This document shows positions 53,655-63,183 of a stretch of 64,000 nucleotides of DNA, piece after piece. The first letter of the stretch is position 1. Every line of letters begins with the position of its first letter. Made by a program: the position numbers and the translations under genes. This DNA is from Capra hircus (taxonomy: Eukaryota; Chordata; Mammalia; Artiodactyla; Bovidae). The notes under the pieces were generated by a model that was given only the letters and a program-made list of their open reading frames with translations, ran no database searches and was not told the DNA's origin. The stretch is taken from positions 139,515,089 to 139,579,088 of the forward strand of contig NC_030808.1 in the NCBI RefSeq assembly GCF_001704415.2, in the 5' to 3' direction.

Positions 53655-53985
53655 TCTTATAGAGAATACATACCATAAAATTTACCATCTTACTCATTTT
53701 CAAGTGTATAATTCTGCAGTGTTGTCTATTTACGTTATTGTGAAGCAGATTTCCAAATTTCTCATCTTGAAAATTGAAATTCTATCCTTTAAACATCTCC
53801 CCCTTCCCTTCCCTCTCTCCCCTGTTAACCAGCTTTCTGCTTTCCGTCTCAATGAATTTGACTCCTTTAAGCACCACACAGAAGTGTAATTATACAATGT
53901 TTGTCTTTTTGTGACAGGCTTGCTTTACTTATCATCATGTCCTCAAGTTCCTCTATGTTGTATCGTGACTATGCAGGAATTTTTA
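53655..53985 (-). mobile_element. Old L1M-type fragment, antisense
   Basis: ATACCATAAAATTTACCATC, TGTATAATTCTGCAGTGTTG, CATGTCCTCAAGTTCCTCTA and TATGTTGTATCGTGACTATG follow the inverted order of old mammalian L1 3' regions. Much more decayed than the other L1 pieces. Confidence 0.65.
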
Positions 53986-54114
53986 AAGACACTTACCCAC
54001 TATGGGGAGATTAGGTTGGTTAAAGGTAAACTGTATAAATATAAATCCTCTTACCAGAGCACAAGGGACTGCAGTGCAGCACAAAGTGCTATTCAGAGAG
54101 CAATTCAAGAGTAA

Positions 54115-54400
54115 GGATGTTGTAGAAAGCAAACTCATGGTTACCAAAGGGGAAGGTGGGGTGAGAGTGATAAATTAGGAGCTTAGTATCCCAGAGATGG
54201 GGGAGCCTGGTGGGCTGCTGTCTCTGGGGTTGCACAGAGTCGGACACGACTGAAGTTCAACTTCACAGCAGCAGCAGCAGCAGCAGGGTTAACAGATACA
54301 CACTACTATATATAAAAGAGATAAACAACAAGGTCATATTGTGTAGCACAGGAAACTACATTCAATATCTCGTAATAAAGGAAAGATTCTGAAACAATAT
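54115..54400 (+). mobile_element. L1 3' untranslated region, split by Bov-A2
   Basis: AGCAAACTCATGGTTACCAA and GGGGTGAGAGTGATAAATTA precede the SINE. AAGAGATAAACAACAAGGTC and GTGTAGCACAGGAAACTACA follow it. It ends in the CA microsatellite. Confidence 0.82.
54190..54287 (+). mobile_element. Bov-A2-type SINE end with (CAG)n
   Basis: GGGGGAGCCTGGTGGGCTGC, CAGAGTCGGACACGACTGAA, then six CAG units at 54269-54287. Confidence 0.88.
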
Positions 54401-54440
54401 AACACACACACACACACACCCCGACACACACACACACCTC

Positions 54441-54472
<32 letters not shown>

Positions 54473-54481
54473 TATATATAT
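54401..54481. repeat. Compound (CA)n microsatellite
   Basis: Three CA blocks separated by CCCCGA and CTC, then CGCA and (TA)4. Confidence 0.95.
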
Positions 54482-54496
54482 AGTAGTGGTAAGGAA

Positions 54497-54618
54497 CCTG
54501 CTCTACTTCAGTAGTGTTGCCACTCCAGTACTCTTGCTTGGAGAATCTCATGCACAGAGGAGCCTGGCAGGCTACTGTCCACAGGGTTGCAAAGAGTCAA
54601 ACATGACTGAAGCAACTT
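54497..54618 (+). mobile_element. Bov-A-type SINE fragment
   Basis: GTTGCCACTCCAGTACTCTT, ATGCACAGAGGAGCCTGGCA, AAACATGACTGAAGCAACTT. Core and tail only. Confidence 0.85.
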
Positions 54619-54685
54619 ATGTCTGAATCGCTTTGCTGTACACATGAAACTAACATAATATTGTAAATCAACTATGCTTCAATTT

Positions 54686-54859
54686 GGGCTTCCTTTGTGG
54701 CTCAGCTGGTAAAGAAGGGTTTGATCCCTGGGTTGGGAAGATCCTCTGGAAAAGGGAAAGGCTATCCACTTCAGTATTCTGGCCTGGAGAATTCCATGGA
54801 CTGTACAGTCCATGAAGTCACAAAGAGTCAGACACAATGGAGCGACTTTCACTTTCACA
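54686..54859 (+). mobile_element. Bov-tA SINE with internal deletions
   Basis: Head GGGCTTCCTTTGTGGCTCAG, then a loss of about 25 bp, core ATTCTGGCCTGGAGAATTCC, and tail GTCAGACACAATGGAGCGAC. CTTCAATTT flanks it at 54677-54685 and 54860-54868. Confidence 0.94.
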
Positions 54860-54963
54860 CTTCAATTTATGTACCCCGATGTTCATTGCAACACAATTTA
54901 CAATAGCCAGGATATAGAAGCAACCTAGATGTCCACTGACAGATGAATGGATAAAGAAGATGT

Positions 54964-55023
54964 GGTATATAATATATAATATATATAATATTATATAATA
55001 TATATATATTATATATATATAAT
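54964..55023. repeat. (TA)n-rich repeat
   Basis: TATAATATATAATATA-type words inside L1, where the normal element reads GTGGTACATATATACAATGG. Confidence 0.93.
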
Positions 55024-55136
55024 GAAATATCACTCAGCCAATAAAAGGAACAAATTTGAGTCAGTTGAAGTGAGATGGATGAATGGGTGAAACCAATGCA
55101 ACATTATAAAGCAATTATCCTCCAACTAAAATTTAA

Positions 55137-55337
55137 AAAGTGAAAGTAAAAGTGAAAGTGAAGTTGCTCAGTCGTGCCCGACTTTTTGTGACCCCATGGA
55201 CTGTAGCTACCAAGCTCCTCTGTCCATGGGATTTTCCAGGCAATCGTACTGGAGTGGATTGCCATTTCCTTCTCCAGGGGATCTTCCCGACCCAGGGATC
55301 AAACCCAGGTCTCCCATATTGTAGACAGATGCTTTAA
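55137..55337 (-). mobile_element. Bov-tA SINE, antisense
   Basis: AAGTGAAAGTAAAAGTGAAA start, GCTCAGTCGTGCCCGACTTT, TTTCCAGGCAATCGTACTGG, and an inverted head ending near TAGACAGATGCTTTAACTAT. Confidence 0.9.
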
Positions 55338-56380
55338 CTATACTTCAATTAAAAAAATAGGGTAGGGGAGAGTGAGGTAGTTCTGAACAATCCTCAGTTG
55401 TGGGATTCCCACTCTTTCCCACATACAAATGATGATGTTGGTATCAATCCAGATATTAGTTATTGATAAAATCTGATTTCCTTGTTACTGATCTTAGGTC
55501 CTAAAGTGATATAACTGGACATTCTAGAATTCTCTTCACCAGGCATGGTTGTAAGTGCTGAGGGGCCATCCACACCACAGTTCGCGTCAATGGCATTCCC
55601 TGGATTTGCACAGTGCACAACCTGTGTGGCTGAACAGGGCGGCTCTGCCCTTCTGGGGTGCGACCAGCTTGCTTAAAGACTCTTGACCTGGAGAAAGATG
55701 ATCATTTCTATGGCCTTGCTTAGAATTCAGAGAATTAAAGGAGGCCCTATATTCATTTATTTCAAATAGTCATTTAAAATAGGGAACTGAGTGCCCCTAG
55801 GCTAATTTTATTCAAAATCACAGAGCTTCTTAAAGAAAAGTCAGGCTAGGTTTCACTTCTACCTTTCCTATCCTATTAAATTGCTCATTTTCTGACATAT
55901 CCTAGATATAGCCCAATTTCTTTTATACCTGTCCCAGTTCCATTTAGGACTTGGGCATGAAATACATTAAAAATAATATTGTCCTTTTTTTTCTTTTCCA
56001 GTCTTGAATTAAAAAAGAACAACCACAGAAATCTTGACAAAGTCATTCTCTCCTTCACTGGTGCTTCTACTTTGCTTGTAGAGATTCAACTTTCCACTCC
56101 AACCCCCTCAATCCTCCCACCCCCGTCACACATGAAGTTGGTAAATGTCAGTATTGCTACTCTTGTGCAATACCATGGAGGTCTCTGCCCACAAAGTTTT
56201 CTTCTGCGTCACCTGTCAGAGTTTCCCTGACTTAGAGTTTATACCAGTGGCCTTCATTCCTTGCCTTACCTCCCTGGCTCTGTTTGAATGTGTAAGACCA
56301 TTCTGAACTCTCAATAAAAACTCTTAGAAAATGTTTGCTCAGGGAACAGAGTCCCTTTCTATGGTCAAAACTATTGCACA
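55338..56380. other. Unassigned single-copy DNA
   Basis: One kilobase without a recognised repeat or exon. Confidence 0.45.
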
Positions 56381-56382
56381 TA

Positions 56383-56852
56383 CAGGCAATCCTGGGAGGT
56401 GTTTTGGGTTCAGTTCCAGACCATCATGATAAAGCAAAAATCTCAATAAAGCAACTCACAGAAACATTGCTGTTTCCCAGTGCATATAGAAGTGATGTTT
56501 ACACTGTACTGTGGTCTGTTAAGTGTGCAATAGCATTATGATGAGGAAAAATTGCATACCTTAATTAAAAAGGCATTGGTAAAAAGAGGGTGACCGTCAC
56601 GGGAGCCTTCTGAGAGTTGTAATCATTTTGCCATACTCACATCAAAGATGACTGATCACCATGACAATATAATAATAATAAAAAGTTTGAAACATTGTGA
56701 GAATTACTAAAATGTGACACAGAGACACAAAGTGAGCAAATGCTGTTGGAAAAAAATGATGCCAATAGACTTGTTTTACGCAAGATTGCCACCAACATTC
56801 CATTTGTAAAAAGTACGATATTAGCAAAGTATAATAAAATGAGGTATGCCTG
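56383..56852. mobile_element. Tigger1-like DNA transposon, internally deleted
   Basis: Begins CAGGCAATCCTGGGAGGTGT and ends TGAGGTATGCCTG, inverted terminal repeats of the pogo/Tigger group. Subterminal text GGTTCAGTTCCAGACCATCA, AGTGTGCAATAGCATTATGA, AATGTGACACAGAGACACAA and CCATTTGTAAAAAGTACGAT agrees with Tigger1 ends from memory. The 470 bp copy lacks the transposase. TA before and TG after would be the TA target duplication with one change. Confidence 0.82.
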
Positions 56853-57343
56853 TGATCAGTAATCACTTATCTTGTCAAATTTCTGTCTGCCTTCTAGATT
56901 ATAAACCTGTAAAAGACAGATATTGTGTCTTCTACACTCTTTCTTCTCCCCAGCACATACCATTCAACCACATTGATGAAGAATCCATATACGTTGTACA
57001 TTATGCTGGGTGAATGGACCCCCACCCCTCAAAGAGTTTATAGGCTAGAGGGCTAAAGTTATCTGGATGAGAGGGGCCATACAGAGTAGAGGTCTACTCA
57101 CTGTATAAACCAAGTGCCAGGGAAGCATTGGTTAAGGTCATCATGCCGGCCTGGGAAAGGGAAGGAGGACATGATCAGGAAAACTTCCCCAAAGAGTCAG
57201 TGCTGACAAAAGCAGGGGCTCAATACACATTGGTTGAATAACTACCTAACTAATGGTTCATCTTAAAAGTCATATATGTTAGAGCCACATGTTTATCAGT
57301 CATGAAGCCCAATGAATAGATACACATCTATTAGGATATTGTT
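56853..57343. other. Unassigned DNA between two DNA transposons
   Basis: CTAGATTATAAACCTGTAAA and CTTCTCCCCAGCACATACCA recall common old repeats (L2/MIR tails), too decayed to name. Confidence 0.35.
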
Positions 57344-57706
57344 CAGCTATCCCTAGGTATCCAAGGAGGATTATTTCCAGGACCACCCTGTCCACGGATG
57401 GTTACCAATCCAAAGATGCTCCTTATATAAAGTTCCTTGTATAAAATGGCATAATATTTGTATATAAGCTACACGTATCCTCCCATGTACTTTAAATCAT
57501 CTCTAGATTACTTATGACACCTAATACAATGTAAATGCCATGTCAGTAGTTATAAATACAATATAAATGCGAAGTAAATAGTTGCTGGCATATAGCAAAT
57601 TCAAGTTTTGCTTTTGGGAACTTTCTGGAATTTAAAAAAATATATTTAAAACCCGCGGTTGGATGAATCCCGGATTTGGAACTGTTGGATATGGAGGGTT
57701 GATAGT
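57344..57706. mobile_element. MER2/Tigger-like nonautonomous DNA transposon
   Basis: CAGCTATCCCTAGGTATCC at the left and GGATATGGAGGGTTGATAG at the right are inverted repeats of each other. Interior text TTTAAATCATCTCTAGATTA, ACTTTCTGGAATTTAAAAAA and TTGGATGAATCCCGGATTTG matches this Tigger-mobilised group from memory. No coding capacity. Confidence 0.72.
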
Positions 57707-58055
57707 AGTTGGTTTCTAACTCCTGCTTAGTGATATAAATTGCTTTAAACATGTTAGAATTTTCCCCATCCTTATCAATAACGAGTTAGGTTCTATTGAC
57801 TTATCACATCTTCCTTTTAAAGTGTGAAGAGAAAATAAATCTGTTCAGTAATTCAGAAGCAGATTACATGAGAACAGTTGAGAAGATTTTTGCAATTGTG
57901 CCTATTGTGTTTTTTTTTTTTTTAAGTTCTGTGTTCTAATTGTTAGAAATGCCCACATGAATTTAGATATTCCTGTTATCTACCTTCTGTGAGGGTATTA
58001 GAGTTTGTGCATGGCAGAATATCATTAAACACTTTGTATCTGAGCTTCTGGTGAC
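57707..58055. other. Unassigned AT-rich DNA
   Basis: No feature recognised. A T run lies at 57910-57924. Confidence 0.4.
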
Positions 58056-58178
58056 TTTTTTTTTTTTTTGCCATGTGATACGGCTTGTGTGGTCTTAGTT
58101 CCCTGACCAGGGATAGAACATGTGCCCCCTGTGGAGGAAGCATGGAGTTTTAACCACTGGACCACCGGGGAAGTCCCA
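58056..58178 (-). mobile_element. CHR-type SINE, antisense
   Basis: T run, then TTAGTTCCCTGACCAGGGAT, GTTTTAACCACTGGACCACC and GGGGAAGTCCC. Inverted CHR head. Confidence 0.88.
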
Positions 58179-58789
58179 CCTAGTAACTTTAACCATTATT
58201 ATTTTCTTGTCTTTGGAGTTTGTTCAGGGCAAGTCTCATGCCTGTATTTATAGCTCAGTTCTCACATATGCACAAATCTTGTCAAAATATCGAGATAATA
58301 CAGTGGCACATCACAAATATTATTTCTGGCAATGTTCTATACTTCAGAAAGCTATTTTACTTCTTCTTTGAGATATCCTCTTAAAATAGATAGAGCAATT
58401 TGTCAATTTGTATTTCCACCAAATCCTTCCTGCAAGTTCACTGTTATTTTTTCCATCTAGATTTAATCTTTCCCAGCTTCAAAGCAGATTTGGTTCATTC
58501 TGGGGGCACTATTCTGTGAATTTCCATGTCATCCTTTTTCTGTTGTGTTCTTGCTGAGAACCAGATTTGGCTGATCTACATTTGAGAGCCCCCTCACAGT
58601 TGAATTTTGGATGATGATTTGGGATTCTCACCTGAAAAAAAATTAATGCAGTGTAAAGTAGCTGTAGGATTATGAGCAGCCCCCCGAGGGGATCCCACTC
58701 TGCTCCTGTGTCCCTTCCGTGTTACGACAAGGAGACAGGACGAGAGCAGAGGAGTGGAGCAGATCCCCGTCAGAAATGAAAAAATTTAA
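58179..58789. other. Unassigned single-copy DNA
   Basis: No repeat or gene recognised. A GC-richer patch (58675-58770) precedes the Bov-A2. Confidence 0.45.
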
Positions 58790-59040
58790 TGACACCCCAC
58801 TCCAATACTCTTGCCTGGAAAATCCCATGTACGGAGGAGCCTGGTAGGCTGCAGTCCATGGGGTCGCTAAGAGTCGAACATGACTGAATGACTTCACTTT
58901 CACTTTTTACTTTCATACATTGGAGAAGGAAATGGCAACCCACTCCAGTGTTCTTGCCTGGACGGGGGAGCCTGGTGGGCTGCCATCTATGGGGTCTCAC
59001 AGAGTCGGACACGACTGAAGGGACTTAGCAGCAGCAGCAG
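58790..59040 (+). mobile_element. Bov-A2 SINE (two core units) with (CAG)n tail
   Basis: Two successive SINE cores (CCCACTCCAATACTCTTGCC and CCCACTCCAGTGTTCTTGCC) joined by a CTTTCACTTTTTACTTTCAT linker, ending GGGACTTAGCAGCAGCAGCA. This dimer form is Bov-A2. Confidence 0.93.
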
Positions 59041-59156
59041 GACTCCAGTATTCTTTCCTGGAGAATTCCATGGACAGAAGAGCTTGGCTGGCTACAGTCC
59101 ATGGGGTGACAAAGAGCGGGACATGACTGAGTGACTAACACTTTCACTTTTAAAAA
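59041..59156 (+). mobile_element. Third Bov-A core unit directly joined to Bov-A2
   Basis: ACTCCAGTATTCTTTCCTGG to CTGAGTGACTAACACTTTCA. It starts within the AGCAGCAGG tail of the Bov-A2, so two insertions or an expanded array are possible. Confidence 0.85.
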
Positions 59157-60371
59157 ACAAGCCACAGCCCTGTCATCGTTTGCTCCCATCTGCCTCTGCC
59201 ATGAACCTCTTTCAAGGTGACTGAAGCTCAGAGTTGGGAGGTCCAGGTGAGCCTGAAATGGGGCGGTAGGGACAGGACTATTGACACAATTTGGGGGAGA
59301 GTGAAAAGCAGAAATGTGGTGTTTCATGTTGAATGTGGTGAAGAGTTTTGAGAGCATGAAACCAAGTTCAGGCCCTACTAAGGGAGGGACCCTGGGTCGG
59401 TTGTTCAGCCACAGGCTAGCCCTGTAATGTGGGGGCAGGGAGGTGCTGACATGGGGGCTGCCTGATTGCTTTTTAGCAAAAAAAATCAAACCAAACCAAA
59501 CTGAGAGACAGAGCGATGAAACGTAATTCCATTAGTCCTTTGTCATGTCTGGAGCCTTTTACATATAATTTCTCTCCATCCAAGCAGGGCTTTAGGAATG
59601 GCCCGTGCCTGACTGTGGAAGCAGGTGGCTTGAGGGTCTTAGCCAGGAATCAGATGGAGTTTTCAGGCCAGCTCAGAAGAAGCCCACTCAAGGACACGCT
59701 TGAACAAGAAATCAATGATGCTGGCTGACTCCACAGGACTGTTCTGAGGATGGAGTCATAAAGCTGGTTCAAAACATTTGGAAAGCGTACATTTTTAAAA
59801 GACCATATCAATGCTAAGCTATAACCTCAATGTGGAAAATTCCCCCAATTACGATTTCAAGTATCTTTACTGAGCACGGTTGTTGACTCTGATCAATACT
59901 CTGAGCTGCCCATTTTTTCCAGAGACTTTTCCTACACTAAAGCCCTATGTCCTCACCCTTCTCTCCTTGCCTGTGTGATGTCAGGGGATATACAGGGCAG
60001 ATGTGTCAAGGGTCAATTAAAGGATGATGTTTGCACTTGGGAAGTAAAATTTCTCACCATAGTAGGATCAGGGTTGGTCTGTGCAGGCACGAAACAGTTT
60101 GGCAGCATCCGTTTCCTTCATTTGTAACAGCCCCCTGGAAGGCAACTTTCAACTCAGGTACACCTGGGCTGGTTTTCCAGCAAATTAAGTTGTTCTGGAT
60201 TTTTGAGGGATTTGAAAATAAAATTTGCAGCAATATCAGATGTGAAGGAAGTGGAGGCGTTAGACTGAGTTGGTTGGTGCTGCTGGATGGTGGGGGCGGT
60301 GTTTTTGTTTTAAGTGGAGAGTGAGCTAGAATTTTCAGCTTTCCATAGGGCAACTGATCCAATGGTTTATA
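59157..60371. other. Unassigned single-copy DNA
   Basis: 1.2 kb with no recognised repeat. A 154-codon minus-strand frame (59025-59489) runs out of the SINE and has no domain. Confidence 0.45.
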
Positions 60372-60600
60372 TAGCTTTTTTTTCTTTTAGTCATTTTATG
60401 TATTCATTTTGTATTGAAGCATAAATTGATTTACAATGTTATATTCGTTTCAGGTATACAACAAAGTGATTCAGTTAAATATGTCTTTTTTCAGATTCTT
60501 TTCCCTTATATGTTATTACAAAATATAGTTTGCTGTACTATACAGTCAGTTCTTACTGGTTATCTATTTTATATATAGTATAGCTTTTCTAGCATTTTCT
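60372..60600 (-). mobile_element. L1 3' untranslated region, antisense
   Basis: ATTGATTTACAATGTTATAT, CAACAAAGTGATTCAGTTAA, TTTGCTGTACTATACAGTCA and TTACTGGTTATCTATTTTAT. It includes the segment missing from the L1 at 14750. Confidence 0.88.
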
Positions 60601-60671
60601 GATCTCTCTCAATTCACCTTTTTTTGGTTCATTTTCTACTTGTATTTTGTATCTATGTATATATACTCACA

Positions 60672-60873
60672 GACTTCCCTGGTGGCTCAATGGTAAAGAA
60701 TTTGCCTGCTATTTCAAGAGAAGCGGGGTTTGGAAGATCCCCTGGAGGAAGAAATGGCGACCCACTCCAGTATTCTTGCCCAGAGAATCCCATGGACAGA
60801 GGAGACTGGTGGGTTATAGTCCATAGGGTCGCAAAGAGTCAGACATGACTGAAGCTACTAAACAGCACCAGCA
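60672..60873 (+). mobile_element. Bov-tA SINE
   Basis: Head GACTTCCCTGGTGGCTCAAT, tail GTCAGACATGACTGAAGCTA. A perfect 13 bp target-site duplication ATATATACTCACA lies at 60659-60671 and 60874-60886. Confidence 0.97.
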
Positions 60874-60966
60874 ATATATACTCACACACACATATGTAAA
60901 AAGTTTATCATTTGTAATTATATTGTATACTCTATTTTTGCCTGCTTCATAGATTTTCTTACTGTG

Positions 60967-61187
60967 CTGTGCTAAGTCTCTTCAGTCGTGTCTGACTGTT
61001 TGAGACCCTATGGACTGTAGCCTACCAGGCTCCTCTGTCCATGGGACTCTCCAGACAAGAGTACTGGAGTGGGTTGCCATGCCCTCCTCCAGGGAAGCTT
61101 CCTGAACCAGGGATCAAACCTTCATCTCTAATGTCTCCTATATTGGCAGGCAGGTTCTTTACCACAAGCACCACCTAAGAAGGCCCA
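60967..61187 (-). mobile_element. Bov-tA SINE, antisense
   Basis: CTCTTCAGTCGTGTCTGACT, ACAAGAGTACTGGAGTGGGT and the inverted head CACCACCTAAGAAGGCCC. TCTTACT and CCTTACT on the two sides are the probable duplication. Confidence 0.92.
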
Positions 61188-62309
61188 GATCTCCTTACTA
61201 TAGGTGTGCAAATATTCATCCAGACTCACTGAAGTGGGCTAGGATTCAGTTCACTTCTTGAGCCATGACAGCTGATTTAGAACAAAGCCTTGCCCTGTCT
61301 TCCCAAAGTACACAACCTCAGACTTGTACCATGTTCTGAAGCTATTTAGGTTTTAGTTGATTTTGGAAAAAAAAAAAAACCTGGCTGCTTCTTTATTACC
61401 AGAAAAGAAAGACTCTAGCTCTTAAAGCCTGGAACAGTCCCTCCCGGAGAGGCACGCGGAGTCACGGATAGGGCTGAGTCAGCATCTGTGCTTCCTCACA
61501 AGCAGTCAGTGCATGAAGACTAAGCTTTGCCTTTCTTACCAAGTGTCCAGGCAAGAGTCTGTGAAGTTAGTTAAACACATAAAGTAAGTCAGGACACCCA
61601 GACAGAGTGAATTATGGAAAGAGCGCTGTCTGAAGGGTCCCGGAGCCTCATTCTAGCATCCTACACATCTATGGGGTTTCCAAAGGCGGCTGAGGCAGGT
61701 TGAGTCAACCCACATGTCTTTTTATTCAACCTCAGGCTCAGGGAGTCTGCTGATCAGGTACGAGGCACACACGTAAAGGGGTCACTAGGTCCTTCCAGCT
61801 TCCTTCCACCTTCCTTCTTTGATCATATCTACTCGCTTCTTGCATCTTCTCTTCCTAGAAAAAAATAAAGGCAGTGATTTATACCAAACACACAAACACA
61901 CGTGCAGCAGAAGCAGAGGAAAATTCAATAGAAATTCATAACCTAACAACTAGCAGATGAAGGCTGCATACTTTATGAAAAAAAAAGATCATAAATACCA
62001 ATATTTCTGTCATTGGATTCTCACATAGACATGTGAAATACTTGCTTAATTTAATCATATTTATTTGACTTCTCCACGAAGAGGAAACTGAGCAGGTGCA
62101 GAAGAAGCCGAGGGAATCCCTTTTTCAGGGTTCATCTGGCTGCACACGAGGGCTGGGCTTCCTCCTTCCTCAAGTTTTGCTGAGCTCCTTGGGCCACTGT
62201 TAATGTACTGCAAGAAAAATAAAATGGGGACAAAGAGTCAGTTGTCTTTCCAAGCCTCTTTTGCATTACTTTGCAGGCTGACTTTTTCAGGGATCTCCTC
62301 CAGGCAGTG
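61188..62309. other. Unassigned single-copy DNA
   Basis: 1.1 kb without a recognised repeat. It contains a MARE-like word at 61473. Confidence 0.45.
61473..61484 (+). promoter_or_regulatory. Palindromic MARE-like motif
   Basis: GCTGAGTCAGCA is 12 of the 13 bases of a palindromic Maf recognition element (TGCTGAGTCAGCA). It lies in repeat-free DNA. Activity is unproven. Confidence 0.2.
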
Positions 62310-62460
62310 TGAATGTTTTAATCTCATTGAATTCTCAAAACTTGATGATGTGGGTGTATTGTTATCTTCGGTTTATAGAAGCAGAAACTGAGGCTTAGAG
62401 ATGTCATGTGTCATGCACAGGGTCACACAGCTGCTAAGTGAAAGGGCTGGAGAGCCTGGC
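62310..62460 (+). mobile_element. MIR SINE
   Basis: TAATCTCATTGAATTCTCAA, AGAAGCAGAAACTGAGGCTT and GGGTCACACAGCTGCTAAGT follow the MIR order closely. Confidence 0.82.
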
Positions 62461-62489
62461 CAGCCTGATAACAGGACATTCTTTTCTTT

Positions 62490-62940
62490 CTTTTTTAAAA
62501 ATCAATTTTATTAAGGTATATTTTATATACAGTAAAAATTATCCTTTTTAGTTATATAGTTGATGAGCCTTGACATGTTTATAATCTTATAATTGAGGTT
62601 TGCTGCTGCTGCTGCTGCTGCTAAGTCGCTTCAGTCGTGTCTGACTCTGTGCGACCCCATAGACAGCAGCCCACCAGGCTCCTCTGTCCCTGGGCTTCTC
62701 CAGGCAAGAATACTGGAGTGGGTTGCCATTTCCTTCTCCAATGCATGAAAGTGAAAAGTGAAAAGTGAAAGTGAAGTCACTCAGTCATGTTCGACTCTTA
62801 GTGACCACATGGACTGCAGCCTACCAGGCTCCTCCGCCCATGGGATTTTCCAGGCAAGAGTACTGGAGTGGGGTGCCATTGCCTTCTCTGAATTGAAGTT
62901 TAGATTATCCTAAAAAAGAACTTCTGAGGGTGATAGGATA
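62490..62940 (-). mobile_element. Old L1M-type fragment, antisense, split by Bov-A2
   Basis: ATCAATTTTATTAAGGTATA, ACAGTAAAAATTATCCTTTT and TATAGTTGATGAGCCTTGAC resemble inverted old L1 3' regions. The SINE lies between the two copies of AATTGARGTTT. Confidence 0.5.
62602..62890 (-). mobile_element. Bov-A2 SINE, antisense
   Basis: (GCT)6, then two inverted cores joined by GAAAGTGAAAAGTGAAAAGT. AATTGAGGTTT (62591-62601) and AATTGAAGTTT (62891-62901) form an 11 bp duplication with one mismatch. Confidence 0.96.
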
Positions 62941-63183
62941 GTTAACATAGGTTAGCTCTGAATAGTTGGGTTATAAGTGTTTTGCTTTCCTCCTCATGTA
63001 TTTATTTTCTAAGATTTTCATTATGGCCCTATCTCACTTTTATAAATAGAAAATAGTATTACTGAAAAAGAAAATGGGCATGGAGAAAGTTTTTAAGGGT
63101 AGAAAATACTCATTTAAAATATATAGGTATAGGATAAAGTATAAAGTGAATTTCAGTAAGACAAACCACCAATCCCTGGAGAA

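Larger units (their letters stand above)
54619..55136 (+). mobile_element. L1 3'-end pieces, split by a Bov-tA
   Basis: First piece: TCGCTTTGCTGTACACATGA and ACTAACATAATATTGTAAAT. After the SINE comes another part of L1, from earlier in the element (GTTCATTGCAACACAATTTA, ACCTAGATGTCCACTGACAG), then an AT tract and the end TATAAAGCAATTATCCTCCA. The out-of-order pieces show at least two L1 fragments. Confidence 0.78.

Noticed and set aside
54964..55023. Cruciform or origin-like AT element
   Set aside because: It is explained by slippage of an AT-rich segment of L1, and nothing else supports an origin.
59025..59489. 154-codon minus-strand frame
   Set aside because: It starts in single-copy DNA, runs into a SINE and has no domain.
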